A stretch of DNA of 64,000 nucleotides from MED-G105 sp965263305 (GTDB lineage Bacteria > Pseudomonadota > Alphaproteobacteria > Caulobacterales > Parvularculaceae): the NCBI GenBank assembly GCA_965263305.1, contig OZ253666.1, positions 248,001 to 312,000 of the forward strand. Reading direction: 5' to 3'. The notes below the pieces were generated by a model that saw nothing but the letters and a program-made list of their open reading frames with translations, had not been told where the DNA came from and did no database searches. The first letter of the stretch is position 1. The number at the start of each line of letters is the position of its first letter. Shown piece after piece: positions 41,771-51,457 of the stretch. Made by a program: the position numbers and the translations under genes.

Positions 41771-42958
41771 ATGTCTGAAACAGGATCCGCAACCGGTCAT
41801 ATGACCGAAGAACGCGCCATGATGCGGGACATGGCAAGAGAGTTCGCGAGGAAAGAAGTCCTTCCGATTGCCAATAAGCTTGATCCTGAAAAAGGCGATA
41901 TCCCACAGGAACTCATTGACAAGATGGGTGAGCTTGGTTTTTTTGGCATTCTTATTCCAGAAGAATACGGCGGGCTCGGACTGGGCTATTTTGAATATTG
42001 TCTTGTTGCAGAAGAACTCTCTCGCGCTTGGATGAGCGTCGGCTCGCTCATCGCCCGCGGGAATGCGATGTACCATTCTGTGCCAGGCGCCACCGAGGAG
42101 GCGCGGCGCGCTAAAATTGAATTAATGGCGCAAGGCAAGTATCTTGGTTGCCTCGCCATGTCAGAGCCTAATGTCGGATCGGACGTTGCCTCAGTTGCAT
42201 GCCGTGCTGTGCGCGACGGTGATGAATGGGTAATTACGGGCAACAAATACTGGTGTACCTTCGCTGACCGTGCTGACTATATCAATGTTGTCTGTCGTAC
42301 AGAAACAGACCCGGACGTTCCGAAATGGGCTGGGCTGACCGTTGTAAAGGTTGAAAAAGACCCTGGGACCTTCCCAACCGGGCTTAGCGGCGCCCCAATT
42401 CCGAAGATCGGATATTTTGGTTGGAAAACTTACGAGCTAGCGTTTGATGGGGTTCGGGCCCCAGCTGAACCGGTTGGCGTCGCCGAAGGTAAAGCATTTA
42501 AATCGATCGCCCAAGGCTTGGAAGGCGCGCGTGCTCACACCGCGGCGCGGTCTATCGGCCTCGCCCAAGGCGCCTATGAAGATGCCGTTGATTATGCCAA
42601 AGACCGCGTACAATTTGGCGAACCAATCGCAAATTTCCAAGCGATAAGATTCAAAATTGCAACGATGGCGACAGAAATCGAAGCCGCACGCCAATTGCTC
42701 TACCATGTTTGCCATGAAATCGATTCCGGTCGCCGTTGCGATAAAGAAGCGGCGATGGTGAAATACCATGCTGCGGAAATGTCGGAACGGGTAACAAGTG
42801 AAGCGCTGCAAATCCTCGGCGGCGCGGGTTACACGACTCACTTTGCTGTCGAGCGACATTGGCGTGACGCACGACTTACGAAAATTTTTGAGGGCAGTTC
42901 TGAAATTCAACAGCGTATTATTGCTGATTCAATTTTAGGTCGGCTAAGGAACTCGTGA
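41771..42958 (+). CDS. Acyl-CoA dehydrogenase
   Basis: This is a 395-residue FAD enzyme with complete motifs: GLGLGYFEYCLVAEELSRAW, CLAMSEPNVGSDVASV, GNKYWCTFADRADY, RVQFGEPIANFQAI and the catalytic Glu in RLTKIFEGSSEIQQRI. AAGGAG lies eight bases before the ATG at 41771; a longer frame from 41702 overlaps the lyase and is rejected. It is last in the GST-P450-MaoC-MaoC-lyase-ACAD operon and ends inside the convergent IclR gene by 41 bases. Confidence 0.94.
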   Translation: MSETGSATGHMTEERAMMRDMAREFARKEVLPIANKLDPEKGDIPQELIDKMGELGFFGILIPEEYGGLGLGYFEYCLVAEELSRAWMSVGSLIARGNAMYHSVPGATEEARRAKIELMAQGKYLGCLAMSEPNVGSDVASVACRAVRDGDEWVITGNKYWCTFADRADYINVVCRTETDPDVPKWAGLTVVKVEKDPGTFPTGLSGAPIPKIGYFGWKTYELAFDGVRAPAEPVGVAEGKAFKSIAQGLEGARAHTAARSIGLAQGAYEDAVDYAKDRVQFGEPIANFQAIRFKIATMATEIEAARQLLYHVCHEIDSGRRCDKEAAMVKYHAAEMSERVTSEALQILGGAGYTTHFAVERHWRDARLTKIFEGSSEIQQRIIADSILGRLRNS

Positions 42959-43739
42959 TCTCAGCCTCGCTGCGCGCCGCTGAAACAATATCGTCAACCT
43001 CATCGCTGGTAACGGAACCAATGAGCCGTTTCATTGTATCAACAATGTCATCCTGATGCTCATGGATTCTGGGTAAAGGACCGCCAACGCTAACCGCAAA
43101 TGCCTTATCACGTGCACGCAACAAAACGCTAACGGCGGCGATCCCTTCAGCCGTTTGCCCGGCTGATACGACATACCCCTGCTCTCGCATTTCCAGTACT
43201 TTATCCATTGCGCCTGCAGCCGTATCACGCCAGCGCTCGACAGGAACTTCTGCTTGTGTACGGCGGATGATCTTTCCGATTTCTTGATCGGTCTCAATCG
43301 ACAACAGCGACCACCCTGGTGCGCTGCAGGCAAGCGGAAACAACATGCTGGAATCGACGGCAAGTCGTAACCTATTAGACCCGTGCTGAGCAAAAATGTG
43401 TTGTGCAAAAATGCCATTACGCATGGAGATAATTGCGGACTCACCAGTTGCGTCTGCAACGTCGGACAATAGCCGTGGCAATTTCTCAATTTCTGTGTGT
43501 CGACGACGCATCCAAGTACCCAGCAACGCCACCCGCATCGTCGGATAATAAGTTCTTTGAGCAATGTCGTGAGATAAATAGCCTAGTGTCACCAACGATT
43601 TGACAAGAACCGACGTGCTCGACTGTGGCATCTCCATAACGGCCGCAATCTCGTTGATGGACATCGGCTGCTGTTTGGCGGCGAATTGCTCGAACAAAGC
43701 AAGTGTTCTTACTGCCGACTTAATCGGTTCGGCGGGCAT
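42918..43739 (-). CDS. IclR-family transcriptional regulator
   Basis: This is a 273-residue regulator. An N-terminal winged helix-turn-helix (AVRTLALFEQFAAKQQPMSINEIAAVMEMPQSSTSVLVKSL) is followed by the IclR effector domain (RNGIFAQHIFAQHG, ACSAPGWSLLS, GYVVSAGQTAEGIAAVSVLL, AFAVSVGGPLPRI). The ATG at 43739 is chosen because GGGAG lies eight bases upstream; a GTG three codons earlier overlaps that site. It is the only specific DNA-binding regulator in the window. An island palindrome lies 48 bases upstream of its start. It is therefore the leading candidate for the regulator that reads this motif. Confidence 0.92.
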   Translation of the reverse strand: MPAEPIKSAVRTLALFEQFAAKQQPMSINEIAAVMEMPQSSTSVLVKSLVTLGYLSHDIAQRTYYPTMRVALLGTWMRRRHTEIEKLPRLLSDVADATGESAIISMRNGIFAQHIFAQHGSNRLRLAVDSSMLFPLACSAPGWSLLSIETDQEIGKIIRRTQAEVPVERWRDTAAGAMDKVLEMREQGYVVSAGQTAEGIAAVSVLLRARDKAFAVSVGGPLPRIHEHQDDIVDTMKRLIGSVTSDEVDDIVSAARSEAEITSSLADLKLNQQ

Positions 43740-43786
43740 ACTGTTCACTCCCGGTTATTTGTTGGGGGCGTTAGATTTATATCACT

Positions 43787-43800
43787 ATCATATACGTGAT
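43787..43800. promoter_or_regulatory. Island palindrome, copy 7 (ATCATATACGTGAT), upstream of the IclR gene
   Basis: The arms are ATCATA and CGTGAT: one mismatch to consensus in each arm, with the outer ATCA/TGAT intact. Its place 48 bases upstream of the IclR start fits autoregulation. The divergent SDR starts 202 bases to the right. Confidence 0.45.
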
Positions 43801-44001
43801 GAAAGATGCCACAAGCACAAATCCTCAAGTATAAGAGCGATCAAGCGACAATTGCGGCCATTGTCAACTAACACAATGGTCGCAAAGATAGCGCTCTAAT
43901 ACGCTCACGGACCAACGCAAAGGATGGCAGCGAGCACGCCAAAAACAAAACTAAAATTCAAATACAAACACACACAGACAATGGCAAAAGGATATCCGTC
44001 G

Positions 44002-44910
44002 ATGCTTAGAAATTTCACCGAGAAAAACGTACCGCCTCAAGTTGGTAAAACAGCGATTGTCACGGGCGCTAACACCGGAATAGGGTTTCACACATCCCGC
44101 GTGCTCGCTAGTCGTGGCGCCCGCGTGTTAATGGGATGCCGATCAGCATCAAAGGCTGAAGCTGCAATCGACAAAATCAGGTCCAATGACCCCGACGCCG
44201 ATTTGACCCATCTTCCTCTTGACCTTGGCGACCTGGGTTCGGTGCGAGCCGCCGCAGAAATCGCATCGAAAGAAAGCAAAATTGACCTTCTTATTAACAA
44301 TGCCGGCATCATGACACCGCCGCTCGAACGTACCAAGGACGGATTCGAAAGCCAATTCGGCGTCAATCACCTCGGCCCTTTTGCGTTCACCGGGCGTTTG
44401 CTTGCGAAAATTTCGCAAACCCCTGGCGCGCGTATCGTTTCGACAAGTAGTATCGCCCACAAGCGTGGTTCGATCGACTTCAAGGATATAAATGCCGATC
44501 ACTCATATGACGCTTTTGCGCGGTACGGTATGAGCAAGCTGTCAAATTTGTTATTTGCGTACGAACTAGATCGACGGTTGCGCGCGCACAAGGCGCCAGC
44601 CATTTCAGTTGCTTGCCACCCTGGCGTGGCAGATACGGAGCTTTCTCGTTATTTTCCAAAACCGCTCAAACTAATAGCGCCGCTTGCCCGCCACTTCTTT
44701 AATACCGCGTCAATGGGCGCATGGCCAACACTGATGGCCGCCACCGCGCCGCAAGTCGAAGGCGGACAATATTTCGGCCCATCGTACCGCCGTGAAACGT
44801 CCGGACCCGCTAAGTTGGTGAACTCGACGCGACTAAGTCGCGATGAATCACTCGCAAAACGGCTATGGGATGTGTCGATAGAGATGACAGGCGTTGATCC
44901 CGGCGTTTAG
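44002..44910 (+). CDS. SDR-family oxidoreductase (retinol-dehydrogenase/POR-like)
   Basis: This is a 302-residue SDR with AIVTGANTGIGFHTSRVLA, GCRS (Arg, so NADP(H) is likely), LLINNAGIMTPP, GVNHLGPFAFT, the Ser in STSSIAHKRG and the catalytic YGMSK. These are typical of the RDH/WWOX/protochlorophyllide-reductase-like branch. The start is uncertain: the ATG at 44002 has AAGGA ten bases upstream, while in-frame ATGs at 43981 and 43924 lack a spaced ribosome site. It is divergent from the IclR gene and convergent with a CoA ligase. Confidence 0.88.
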   Translation: MLRNFTEKNVPPQVGKTAIVTGANTGIGFHTSRVLASRGARVLMGCRSASKAEAAIDKIRSNDPDADLTHLPLDLGDLGSVRAAAEIASKESKIDLLINNAGIMTPPLERTKDGFESQFGVNHLGPFAFTGRLLAKISQTPGARIVSTSSIAHKRGSIDFKDINADHSYDAFARYGMSKLSNLLFAYELDRRLRAHKAPAISVACHPGVADTELSRYFPKPLKLIAPLARHFFNTASMGAWPTLMAATAPQVEGGQYFGPSYRRETSGPAKLVNSTRLSRDESLAKRLWDVSIEMTGVDPGV

Positions 44911-44945
44911 TGCGTTGCTGATTGCTGGGGAATGCGCCAAGCGGA

Positions 44946-46607
44946 TTAAGTGGCGCGCAGCGCTTTTTTATCAATCTTACCAACTGGCGTCAGAGGCATT
45001 TGCTTAAGAAAGTGTATTGCCTTTGGCGTCTTGTAAGGCGCCATATTGGATTTGAAAAAAGCAAGAATTTCTGATCGGATGTCGTCTTCACCCTGATGTT
45101 TCGCCGCCGGTGCAAGCTCAACATAGAGATTGACGATGTCGTTACCCGGCCTCTTCTCGTCGGGCGTGCCGATGACGGCCGATTTCGAAACAACATCGAG
45201 GCCAGCCAATTTATCCTCCACTTCGACCGAAAAAACCTTGTACCCTCCAACGATAAGCATGTCCTTGGCGCGATCACAGATATGCAGATATCCCTCTTCA
45301 TCAAAGAAGCCGACATCCCCGGAATGAAGGTATGTGCGCTCCCCGTGATCACGGATTGTTTTAGCGGTTTCTTCCGGCATATTGAGATAACCGCGCATCA
45401 TATGCGGTGTAGAAACAATAATTTCACCTGGCTCGCCCACTGGCATTTCTTTCTCGCCGGTCTCCACATCAACAATCAAAACATCCATGCCAGGAAGAGG
45501 AATCCCAACAGCATCCGGCTTTAAACGAGACGCGGGATTGGCGACATAGATGGGGCCCGTCTCAGTCATGCCGAATACGTCGCCCAACTTTCCTTCGCCG
45601 ATCAGACTCTCTATTGCGATGCGGCCAGCGCTAGTTAACGGAGCAGCACCAACAACCGCGACCTTGAGGTTGCTGAAATCAACCTCCTGGCTCATCGGCT
45701 CCTCGGTCAACATTTGATAAAGTGCAGGCGCTCCGTTCATCCATGTTGGGGGATGGTCCACCATAAACTGACAAAATTGTTTCATATCCCGCGGGTCTGG
45801 GATCACCGACTGTTTCGCACCAATGCGAAGCCCATAGGCAAGGCAACCCAAACCAGCCATATGAAAAAGGGGTGCGGCGCTCGCAATCGTTTCTGCATCA
45901 TCCAACATTGGTTTGAATACGAATGCTTGCAGGCCATTGTTCACGAGGGACCGATGAGTCAACATCGCGCCTTTTGCTGGCCCCGTCGTACCGCCCGTAT
46001 ACTGATATAAAAAGATATCGTCAGCCGAACTATCTACCGGCTCGAAGACAGGATCAGCGTCTTTGATAAGATCCTGGTACGCGTAAACGTCAATGCCGGG
46101 CACGTCGAGCGGATCGGATACTTCAGGCGATGCGAGAAAATCTGCAGCGCCCGTCGTGACCAGACGTTTCAGGCACTGCGCCGGCGGGGCTTTGCTAAAT
46201 GCTCTAGCCGCCAAGGGAGTCATCGATATAAGCGTCGAGATTCCTGCATCTGCGATCTGATGGGCCGTTTCCGGCGGCGCCAACAGCGGTGAGAGCCCTG
46301 AGACGATGCAGCCGAGTTTAGATGCCGCAACAAGCGCAAAACAAAATTGGGGGATATTTGGCAGGTGAATGCCAATCACCTCACCGGGTCGAATGCCAAT
46401 TGACACTAGGGCATTTGCAAGTTTGCCAGCCTCCGCCTCAACCTCGGCAAAAGAAATCTCTTTACGCAAATAAACGAGGGCCGTTTGGTCGGGAATCGAC
46501 TGCGCTTTTTGGGCAACATGCTGCGCCAGTGTCAATTCCGATTCCGGTTGAAAAGATACGCCCAGCTCCCGATGCCATTTTTCCCATGGGCGTTCGCTAA
46601 CTGACAT
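44946..46607 (-). CDS. Long-chain-type acyl-CoA synthetase (AMP-forming)
   Basis: This is a 553-residue ANL ligase. It has the P-loop YQYTGGTTGPAKGAML, VFGMTETGPIY, the YLHSGDVGFFDEEGYLHICDRAKDMLIVGG hinge region and the C-terminal Lys in TPVGKIDKKALRA. It is the second CoA ligase of the island. GGGAG precedes the ATG. It lies downstream of ACAD, thiolase and FadJ genes on the same strand and probably belongs to that operon, supplying CoA esters for it. Confidence 0.94.
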   Translation of the reverse strand: MSVSERPWEKWHRELGVSFQPESELTLAQHVAQKAQSIPDQTALVYLRKEISFAEVEAEAGKLANALVSIGIRPGEVIGIHLPNIPQFCFALVAASKLGCIVSGLSPLLAPPETAHQIADAGISTLISMTPLAARAFSKAPPAQCLKRLVTTGAADFLASPEVSDPLDVPGIDVYAYQDLIKDADPVFEPVDSSADDIFLYQYTGGTTGPAKGAMLTHRSLVNNGLQAFVFKPMLDDAETIASAAPLFHMAGLGCLAYGLRIGAKQSVIPDPRDMKQFCQFMVDHPPTWMNGAPALYQMLTEEPMSQEVDFSNLKVAVVGAAPLTSAGRIAIESLIGEGKLGDVFGMTETGPIYVANPASRLKPDAVGIPLPGMDVLIVDVETGEKEMPVGEPGEIIVSTPHMMRGYLNMPEETAKTIRDHGERTYLHSGDVGFFDEEGYLHICDRAKDMLIVGGYKVFSVEVEDKLAGLDVVSKSAVIGTPDEKRPGNDIVNLYVELAPAAKHQGEDDIRSEILAFFKSNMAPYKTPKAIHFLKQMPLTPVGKIDKKALRAT

Positions 46608-46721
46608 GATTTTTCTCCCTATTCGCTCCAGTCACTGACGTTGCGAAAGACTAGAAACAAATGCGCCGTCGCTCCAAACGGATCCGACGGCGCACCTCAT
46701 TATTTAGTGAGCGCCTTCAGA

Positions 46722-48911
46722 TCACGCTGCATAAAGCGTTTTATTTTCTTTCGCTAAATCGCGAAACATCGGGGGCGGGTTAAAGCGCGCACCGTGTTTT
46801 TGGGCGAGAGATTCGGCCGTTCGCACAAATTGATCGACGCCGATCGTATCGATATAGCTGAGTGGACCGCCCGTCCATGGCGCAAAACCCCATCCAAAGA
46901 TAGCGCCAAGGTCTGCCGATGCGGGATCGGGGACAACACCCTCGTCATAGCACTGCGCGGTCGCGATCAATTGAGCATAAAGGAGCCGTTCTTTAACAAC
47001 ATCTACAGAAGGCTGCTCCTCAAGGAGTGGATAGTGATCGGAAAGTCCCGGCCACAGGTGCTTTTCGCCGGTCGACGGATATTCGTAGATACCACCACCC
47101 GATTTGCGCCCCTTTCGACCTAGATCTACGACCATCTTTTCAAAAAACGGCTCTGCGCCGGTTTCTTGATAAGCGTCTCCGAGCTCTTTCTTCGTTGATT
47201 GTTGCACATCATACCCGAGCGACAAAGACGTTTCGTCGAGAACGGCGAGCGGCCCGATCGGCATACCGAGGTTTTTCGCTGCATTTTCGATTAATGCGGG
47301 CTTGACGCCTTCCATCAGTAACCTGACTGCTTCACTGATATAGGGTGGGAAAACCCGGTTTGTGAAAAACCCTCTCGTGTCCTTTACGATAATCGGCGTC
47401 TTCCGAATCTTAGCGTTATAGTCAAACGCCGCCGCAATTGCTCGTGGACCGGTTTTCTCACCCGGAATAATCTCAAGAAGCGGCATCTTCTCAACTGGCG
47501 AGAAGAAATGCATGCCAATGAACTGTTCAGGCCGCACGGAATTTTCAGCTAGTCCGGTGATGGGCAATGTCGATGTGTTAGAGGCAAAGATTACGTCTGG
47601 CCCGATAACCGCCTCTGCTTTTTTCGTTACATCGGCTTTGACATCGGGACGCTCGAAAACCGCTTCGATAACAAGGTCGACGTCCTTAAGATCGTCATAG
47701 TTATCGGTCGGCTTAATCTTCGCCAAAAACCCATCCATCTTCTCTTGAGACATTTTGCCCTTAGCAACACGTTTTGCGAGAATTTTGCGGCTATATTCGA
47801 CCGCTTTGTTTGCGTCCTCCAATGACCGATCCAAGACAACCACATCCATGCCGCCTTTAACGGTGACATGGGTGATACCGGATCCCATCAGGCCCCCGCC
47901 AAGAACGCCAACTTTCTTTATATCCACTTTTTCCATGCCGGCTGGGCGTTGCGCACCTTTCTCCATCGCCTGCTTGTTAATAAACAAGGTTCGGATCATA
48001 TTCTTCGCAACTGGGTCAGCAAGCAATCGCATGAAGAATTTTGTCTCAATTTTGACCGCAGTATCCATCGGAACGATCGAGCCTTGATAAAGACATGACA
48101 GGATCGATTGAACTGCCGGATAATTGTGTTGCGTCTCTTTTTGGGCCATGGCGTTTGCAGCCGTAAAAAATTGAGCTGAACGCGGATCCATAGCACCAGC
48201 GCCGCCAGGAAATTTGAATCCCTTTTTATCCCATGGTTGCACGGCTTTCGGGTTTTCTTTCACCCATTTTTTTGCCGCTTCAATCGTCGTTCCTGGGGGA
48301 ACGATTTCCTGAATAATGCCTTGGGCTTTTGCTGTACTCGGATCGATTGGGTTTCCTTGCGTCGCTAACATAGCCGCCGCCTGAAGTCCCGCCAGACGAG
48401 GTGTCCTTTGCGTACCGCCCCCGCCAGGCAACAAACCAACCTGCACTTCCGGCAAGCCAAGCTGTATTTTTGCATTGTCAGCGACGACACGATAATGGCA
48501 TGCAAGAACAAGCTCTAATCCACCGCCAAGCGCTAATCCCTCGACCGCGACAGCGACGGGCTTTGCGAATGCCTCACCTTTCTGCAGCAATTTCGCGGCA
48601 TGACCGCCGGTTTCCAACTTTCGGAATGTTCGGTTCAGGAAAAACGCACTCTCAATTGCTTCCGGGCTAGTGTCGTCACCGCCCATACTACCAAGCATCC
48701 GTAAATCGGCACCCGCCATAAAGCCCGAAGACTTGCCCGACGCGATAACCGCGCCAGTTATTTTGTCATCAGCTATAAACGCATCGACCCAATTGGCGAA
48801 TTCATCCATTAATGCTTGATTCCAAACATTCATGGACTGGCCCGGAAGGTCAATGGTAAGCAGAGCAATGCCGTCGCCGTCAACCTCAACAGAAAATGTT
48901 TCGTATACCAT
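46722..48911 (-). CDS. FadJ/FadB-type multifunctional enoyl-CoA hydratase / 3-hydroxyacyl-CoA dehydrogenase
   Basis: This is a 729-residue alpha-subunit-type beta-oxidation enzyme. Residues about 1-190 are a crotonase domain with both catalytic glutamates (LGGGLELVLACHYR and LGLPEVQVGLLPGGGG). The 3-hydroxyacyl-CoA dehydrogenase domain begins near residue 315 with KKVGVLGGGLMGSGI, has FASNTSTLPIT and FIGMHFFSPVEKM, and ends in two C-terminal helical domains. The ATG at 48911 follows GAGGAAAAAG; an open frame 22 codons longer is rejected. It lies 19 bases after the thiolase, the expected complex partner. It hydrates enoyl-CoA and oxidises the hydroxyacyl-CoA. Confidence 0.95.
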   Translation of the reverse strand: MVYETFSVEVDGDGIALLTIDLPGQSMNVWNQALMDEFANWVDAFIADDKITGAVIASGKSSGFMAGADLRMLGSMGGDDTSPEAIESAFFLNRTFRKLETGGHAAKLLQKGEAFAKPVAVAVEGLALGGGLELVLACHYRVVADNAKIQLGLPEVQVGLLPGGGGTQRTPRLAGLQAAAMLATQGNPIDPSTAKAQGIIQEIVPPGTTIEAAKKWVKENPKAVQPWDKKGFKFPGGAGAMDPRSAQFFTAANAMAQKETQHNYPAVQSILSCLYQGSIVPMDTAVKIETKFFMRLLADPVAKNMIRTLFINKQAMEKGAQRPAGMEKVDIKKVGVLGGGLMGSGITHVTVKGGMDVVVLDRSLEDANKAVEYSRKILAKRVAKGKMSQEKMDGFLAKIKPTDNYDDLKDVDLVIEAVFERPDVKADVTKKAEAVIGPDVIFASNTSTLPITGLAENSVRPEQFIGMHFFSPVEKMPLLEIIPGEKTGPRAIAAAFDYNAKIRKTPIIVKDTRGFFTNRVFPPYISEAVRLLMEGVKPALIENAAKNLGMPIGPLAVLDETSLSLGYDVQQSTKKELGDAYQETGAEPFFEKMVVDLGRKGRKSGGGIYEYPSTGEKHLWPGLSDHYPLLEEQPSVDVVKERLLYAQLIATAQCYDEGVVPDPASADLGAIFGWGFAPWTGGPLSYIDTIGVDQFVRTAESLAQKHGARFNPPPMFRDLAKENKTLYAA

Positions 48912-48930
48912 CTTTTTCCTCAAAAGTATT

Positions 48931-50142
48931 TTAGTTGACGCGCTCAACGATAGTTGCGACGCCCATGCCGGCGCCAACGCAAAGCGTAATCAACGCTGTC
49001 TCTTTGCCACTTCGTTCGAGTTCATCAACGACCGTGCCCGCAATCATCGCGCCAGTTGCCCCAAGCGGATGCCCCATCGCTATGGCGCCGCCATTGACGT
49101 TTATGTCCGAGTGATCAATGTCGAGCGCCTGCATGAAGCGAAGCACGACACACGCGAACGCCTCATTGAGCTCCCATAGATCAATGTCGTTTTTCTCCAT
49201 ACCCGCATTCTTCAGAGCTTTTTGCGCAACGAATTCCGGCCCAGTTAACATAATCGTTGGTTCAGACCCAATCGTGGCCATAGAGACAATCCGTGCCCGT
49301 GGCTTCAACCCAGCACGTTCTCCAGCATCTTTGTTGCCAATCAATACCGCCGCAGATCCATCAACAATCCCTGACGAATTACCAGCATGATGGATATGAT
49401 TAATTTTTTCTATTTCCGGGTACTTTTGGATGGCGACATTGTCAAAACCAACATTTTGCCCAAGCTGGGCAAATGACGGCTTCAACGCGCCCATCGACTG
49501 CATATTCGCGTCCGGACGAATAGTCTCGTCTTTGCTCAGTATTGGATTGCCGATCACATCCTTTACCGGAACGATGGACTTATCAAATCGCCCCTCATTC
49601 CACGAAATTGTTGCCCGTTTGTGGCTTTCAACCGAATAGGCGTCAGCATCATCCCGCGAAAACCCATATTTCGTCGCAACCAAGTCAGCGCCGATGCCTT
49701 GCGGTGCGAAATAAGTTTTGAATGCCACTTCTGGATCCATCGGCCAAGCGCCACCATCCGATCCCATCGGAACGCGCGACATTGCCTCGACGCCGGCGCC
49801 GATAGTCATTTGTGCCTCACCAGCTTTAACTTTGGCGGCAGCAATGTTCACCGCCTCAAGACCTGATCCGCAAAAACGGTTGACTTGGGATCCGGACGTT
49901 GTTTCTGAATAACCGGCATTGATGACTGCCGTGCGAGAAATGACCGCGCCTTGCTCGCCCACGGGCGACACCACGCCAAAAGTCACGTCATCAACCTGAG
50001 CCGTATCGAGATTATTGCGGTCGCGGACCGCTTCAAGCACCTGGGTCGCGAGAGAAACGGGCGTGATTTCATGTAAGGAACCGTCTGGCTTACCCTTACC
50101 ACGCGGCGTGCGTACCGCATCATAAATGTATGCTTCAGTCAT
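48931..50142 (-). CDS. Acetyl-CoA C-acyltransferase (thiolase)
   Basis: This is a 403-residue thiolase carrying out the final cleavage of beta-oxidation. The acylated nucleophile is Cys91 in VNRFCGSGLEAVN. The catalytic His is in NVNGGAIAMGHPLGATGA and the second Cys in ITLCVGAGMGVA. WELNEAFACV is also present. The length is normal. GGATGAAGA lies before the ATG. It is immediately upstream of the FadJ-type gene and downstream of an ACAD, forming a complete fatty-acid-like beta-oxidation set. Confidence 0.95.
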   Translation of the reverse strand: MTEAYIYDAVRTPRGKGKPDGSLHEITPVSLATQVLEAVRDRNNLDTAQVDDVTFGVVSPVGEQGAVISRTAVINAGYSETTSGSQVNRFCGSGLEAVNIAAAKVKAGEAQMTIGAGVEAMSRVPMGSDGGAWPMDPEVAFKTYFAPQGIGADLVATKYGFSRDDADAYSVESHKRATISWNEGRFDKSIVPVKDVIGNPILSKDETIRPDANMQSMGALKPSFAQLGQNVGFDNVAIQKYPEIEKINHIHHAGNSSGIVDGSAAVLIGNKDAGERAGLKPRARIVSMATIGSEPTIMLTGPEFVAQKALKNAGMEKNDIDLWELNEAFACVVLRFMQALDIDHSDINVNGGAIAMGHPLGATGAMIAGTVVDELERSGKETALITLCVGAGMGVATIVERVN

Positions 50143-50296
50143 TCTTCATCCTCTCTATTCGGCGTTCCGCTCCACGAACGCTTTGGAACTTCAAATCGAG
50201 CGCAACCATTAGCATCCACACTCGTCCGATCATCGGGCTTGACGTATACGTAGCCAGTTCACAATCTTTCATTTGGCCTGGGAAAACGTCCGCGAC

Positions 50297-51457
50297 CTAT
50301 TCAAAAAAACTGCGATATTTCTGGCTAAATACTTCTCGGCCGATAATGTGCTTCATTATCTCTGAGCTTCCGGCCAATATCCTGTTTATGCGCGCGTCCG
50401 TGAACATTCTGCAAATCGGATATTCTTTCATATACCCAGCGCCGCCATGAAGTTGAACGCCGAGATCCATCATCTTCCATTCGAGTTCGCTCGATTGCAG
50501 CTTTGCTTTCGCCGCTTGGTTGGCGGAGAGTTCACCACGATTATGAAGCATCACCAGGTGATCGATAAAAACCTGCATAATTTCGATCTCGGTGTCCATT
50601 TCCGCCATCTTGAACTGCGTGTTTTGAAATTCGCTCAACCCCTGGCCGAAAACTTTCCGATCCATGACGAAGTCGCGCGTGACTTCAAACGCGCGACGCG
50701 CATTTGTCGTAAACTGACATGCCGCAATCAAACGCTCTTCTGCGAGCCCTTCCATGAGATAGGAAAACCCTCGCCCGGGCTCGCCCAGAATGTTTTCCGC
50801 TGGAATGCGTACATCATTAAAAAACAGCTCTGCTGTGTCTTGAGCATCAAGGCCCATCTTTTCGAGTTTGCGGCCGCGCTCGAACCCCTCCATGCCGCGT
50901 TCAACCACGACAAGCGCTAGCGAGTAAGGATTTTCGTCTGCCTCGTACTTACATGCAACAACGACCGCATCCGCGTTGATCCCGTTAGAAATGTAAGTTT
51001 TTGAGCCATTGAGGATGTAGTCGTCGCCGTCTTTCTTGAGATAGCTCCGCATCCCCGAAAGATCGCTACCGGCGCCCGGCTCGGTCATCGCGACAGCAAG
51101 AACGCACTCCCCCCTCGCAGCGCGCGGCAAAAATCGCATTTTTTGTTCTTCGGTGCCGAGATTATTAAAGTACGGCCCAACAAGACGGCTATGAAGAGTA
51201 TTAAAGAACTCGCCACAGTCAGCGCGACCCGTTTCTTCAATGATTATTTGTTCATAGCGGAAATCTGGATCACCCATGCCGCCATACTTTTCGTCAGGCC
51301 AAACCATTAGGTAACCCATCGCGCCGGTTTTCTCGAATGCGGAGCGATCGACAATTTTATCTTTGCGCCATTGCGCTACATTTGGCGCAATCTCATCTGC
51401 GAGAAATCGACGAAAAGCTTCGCGGAACATCGTTTGTTCTTCAGTGAAACTGCGCAT
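50297..51457 (-). CDS. Acyl-CoA dehydrogenase, IVD/LCAD-type catalytic site
   Basis: This is a 386-residue ACAD with VLAVAMTEPGAGSDLSGM, GSKTYISNGINAD, RKVFGQGLSEFQNTQFKMA and QLHGGAGYMKEYPICRMFTDAR. The usual C-terminal Glu is replaced (RILAGSSEIMK), while a Glu is present in the helix-G site (GLAEERLIAA), as in isovaleryl- and long-chain ACADs. This arrangement favours branched or long chains. GAGG precedes the ATG. It heads the ACAD-thiolase-FadJ-ligase operon, with a palindrome copy about 90 bases upstream. Confidence 0.93.
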   Translation of the reverse strand: MRSFTEEQTMFREAFRRFLADEIAPNVAQWRKDKIVDRSAFEKTGAMGYLMVWPDEKYGGMGDPDFRYEQIIIEETGRADCGEFFNTLHSRLVGPYFNNLGTEEQKMRFLPRAARGECVLAVAMTEPGAGSDLSGMRSYLKKDGDDYILNGSKTYISNGINADAVVVACKYEADENPYSLALVVVERGMEGFERGRKLEKMGLDAQDTAELFFNDVRIPAENILGEPGRGFSYLMEGLAEERLIAACQFTTNARRAFEVTRDFVMDRKVFGQGLSEFQNTQFKMAEMDTEIEIMQVFIDHLVMLHNRGELSANQAAKAKLQSSELEWKMMDLGVQLHGGAGYMKEYPICRMFTDARINRILAGSSEIMKHIIGREVFSQKYRSFFE

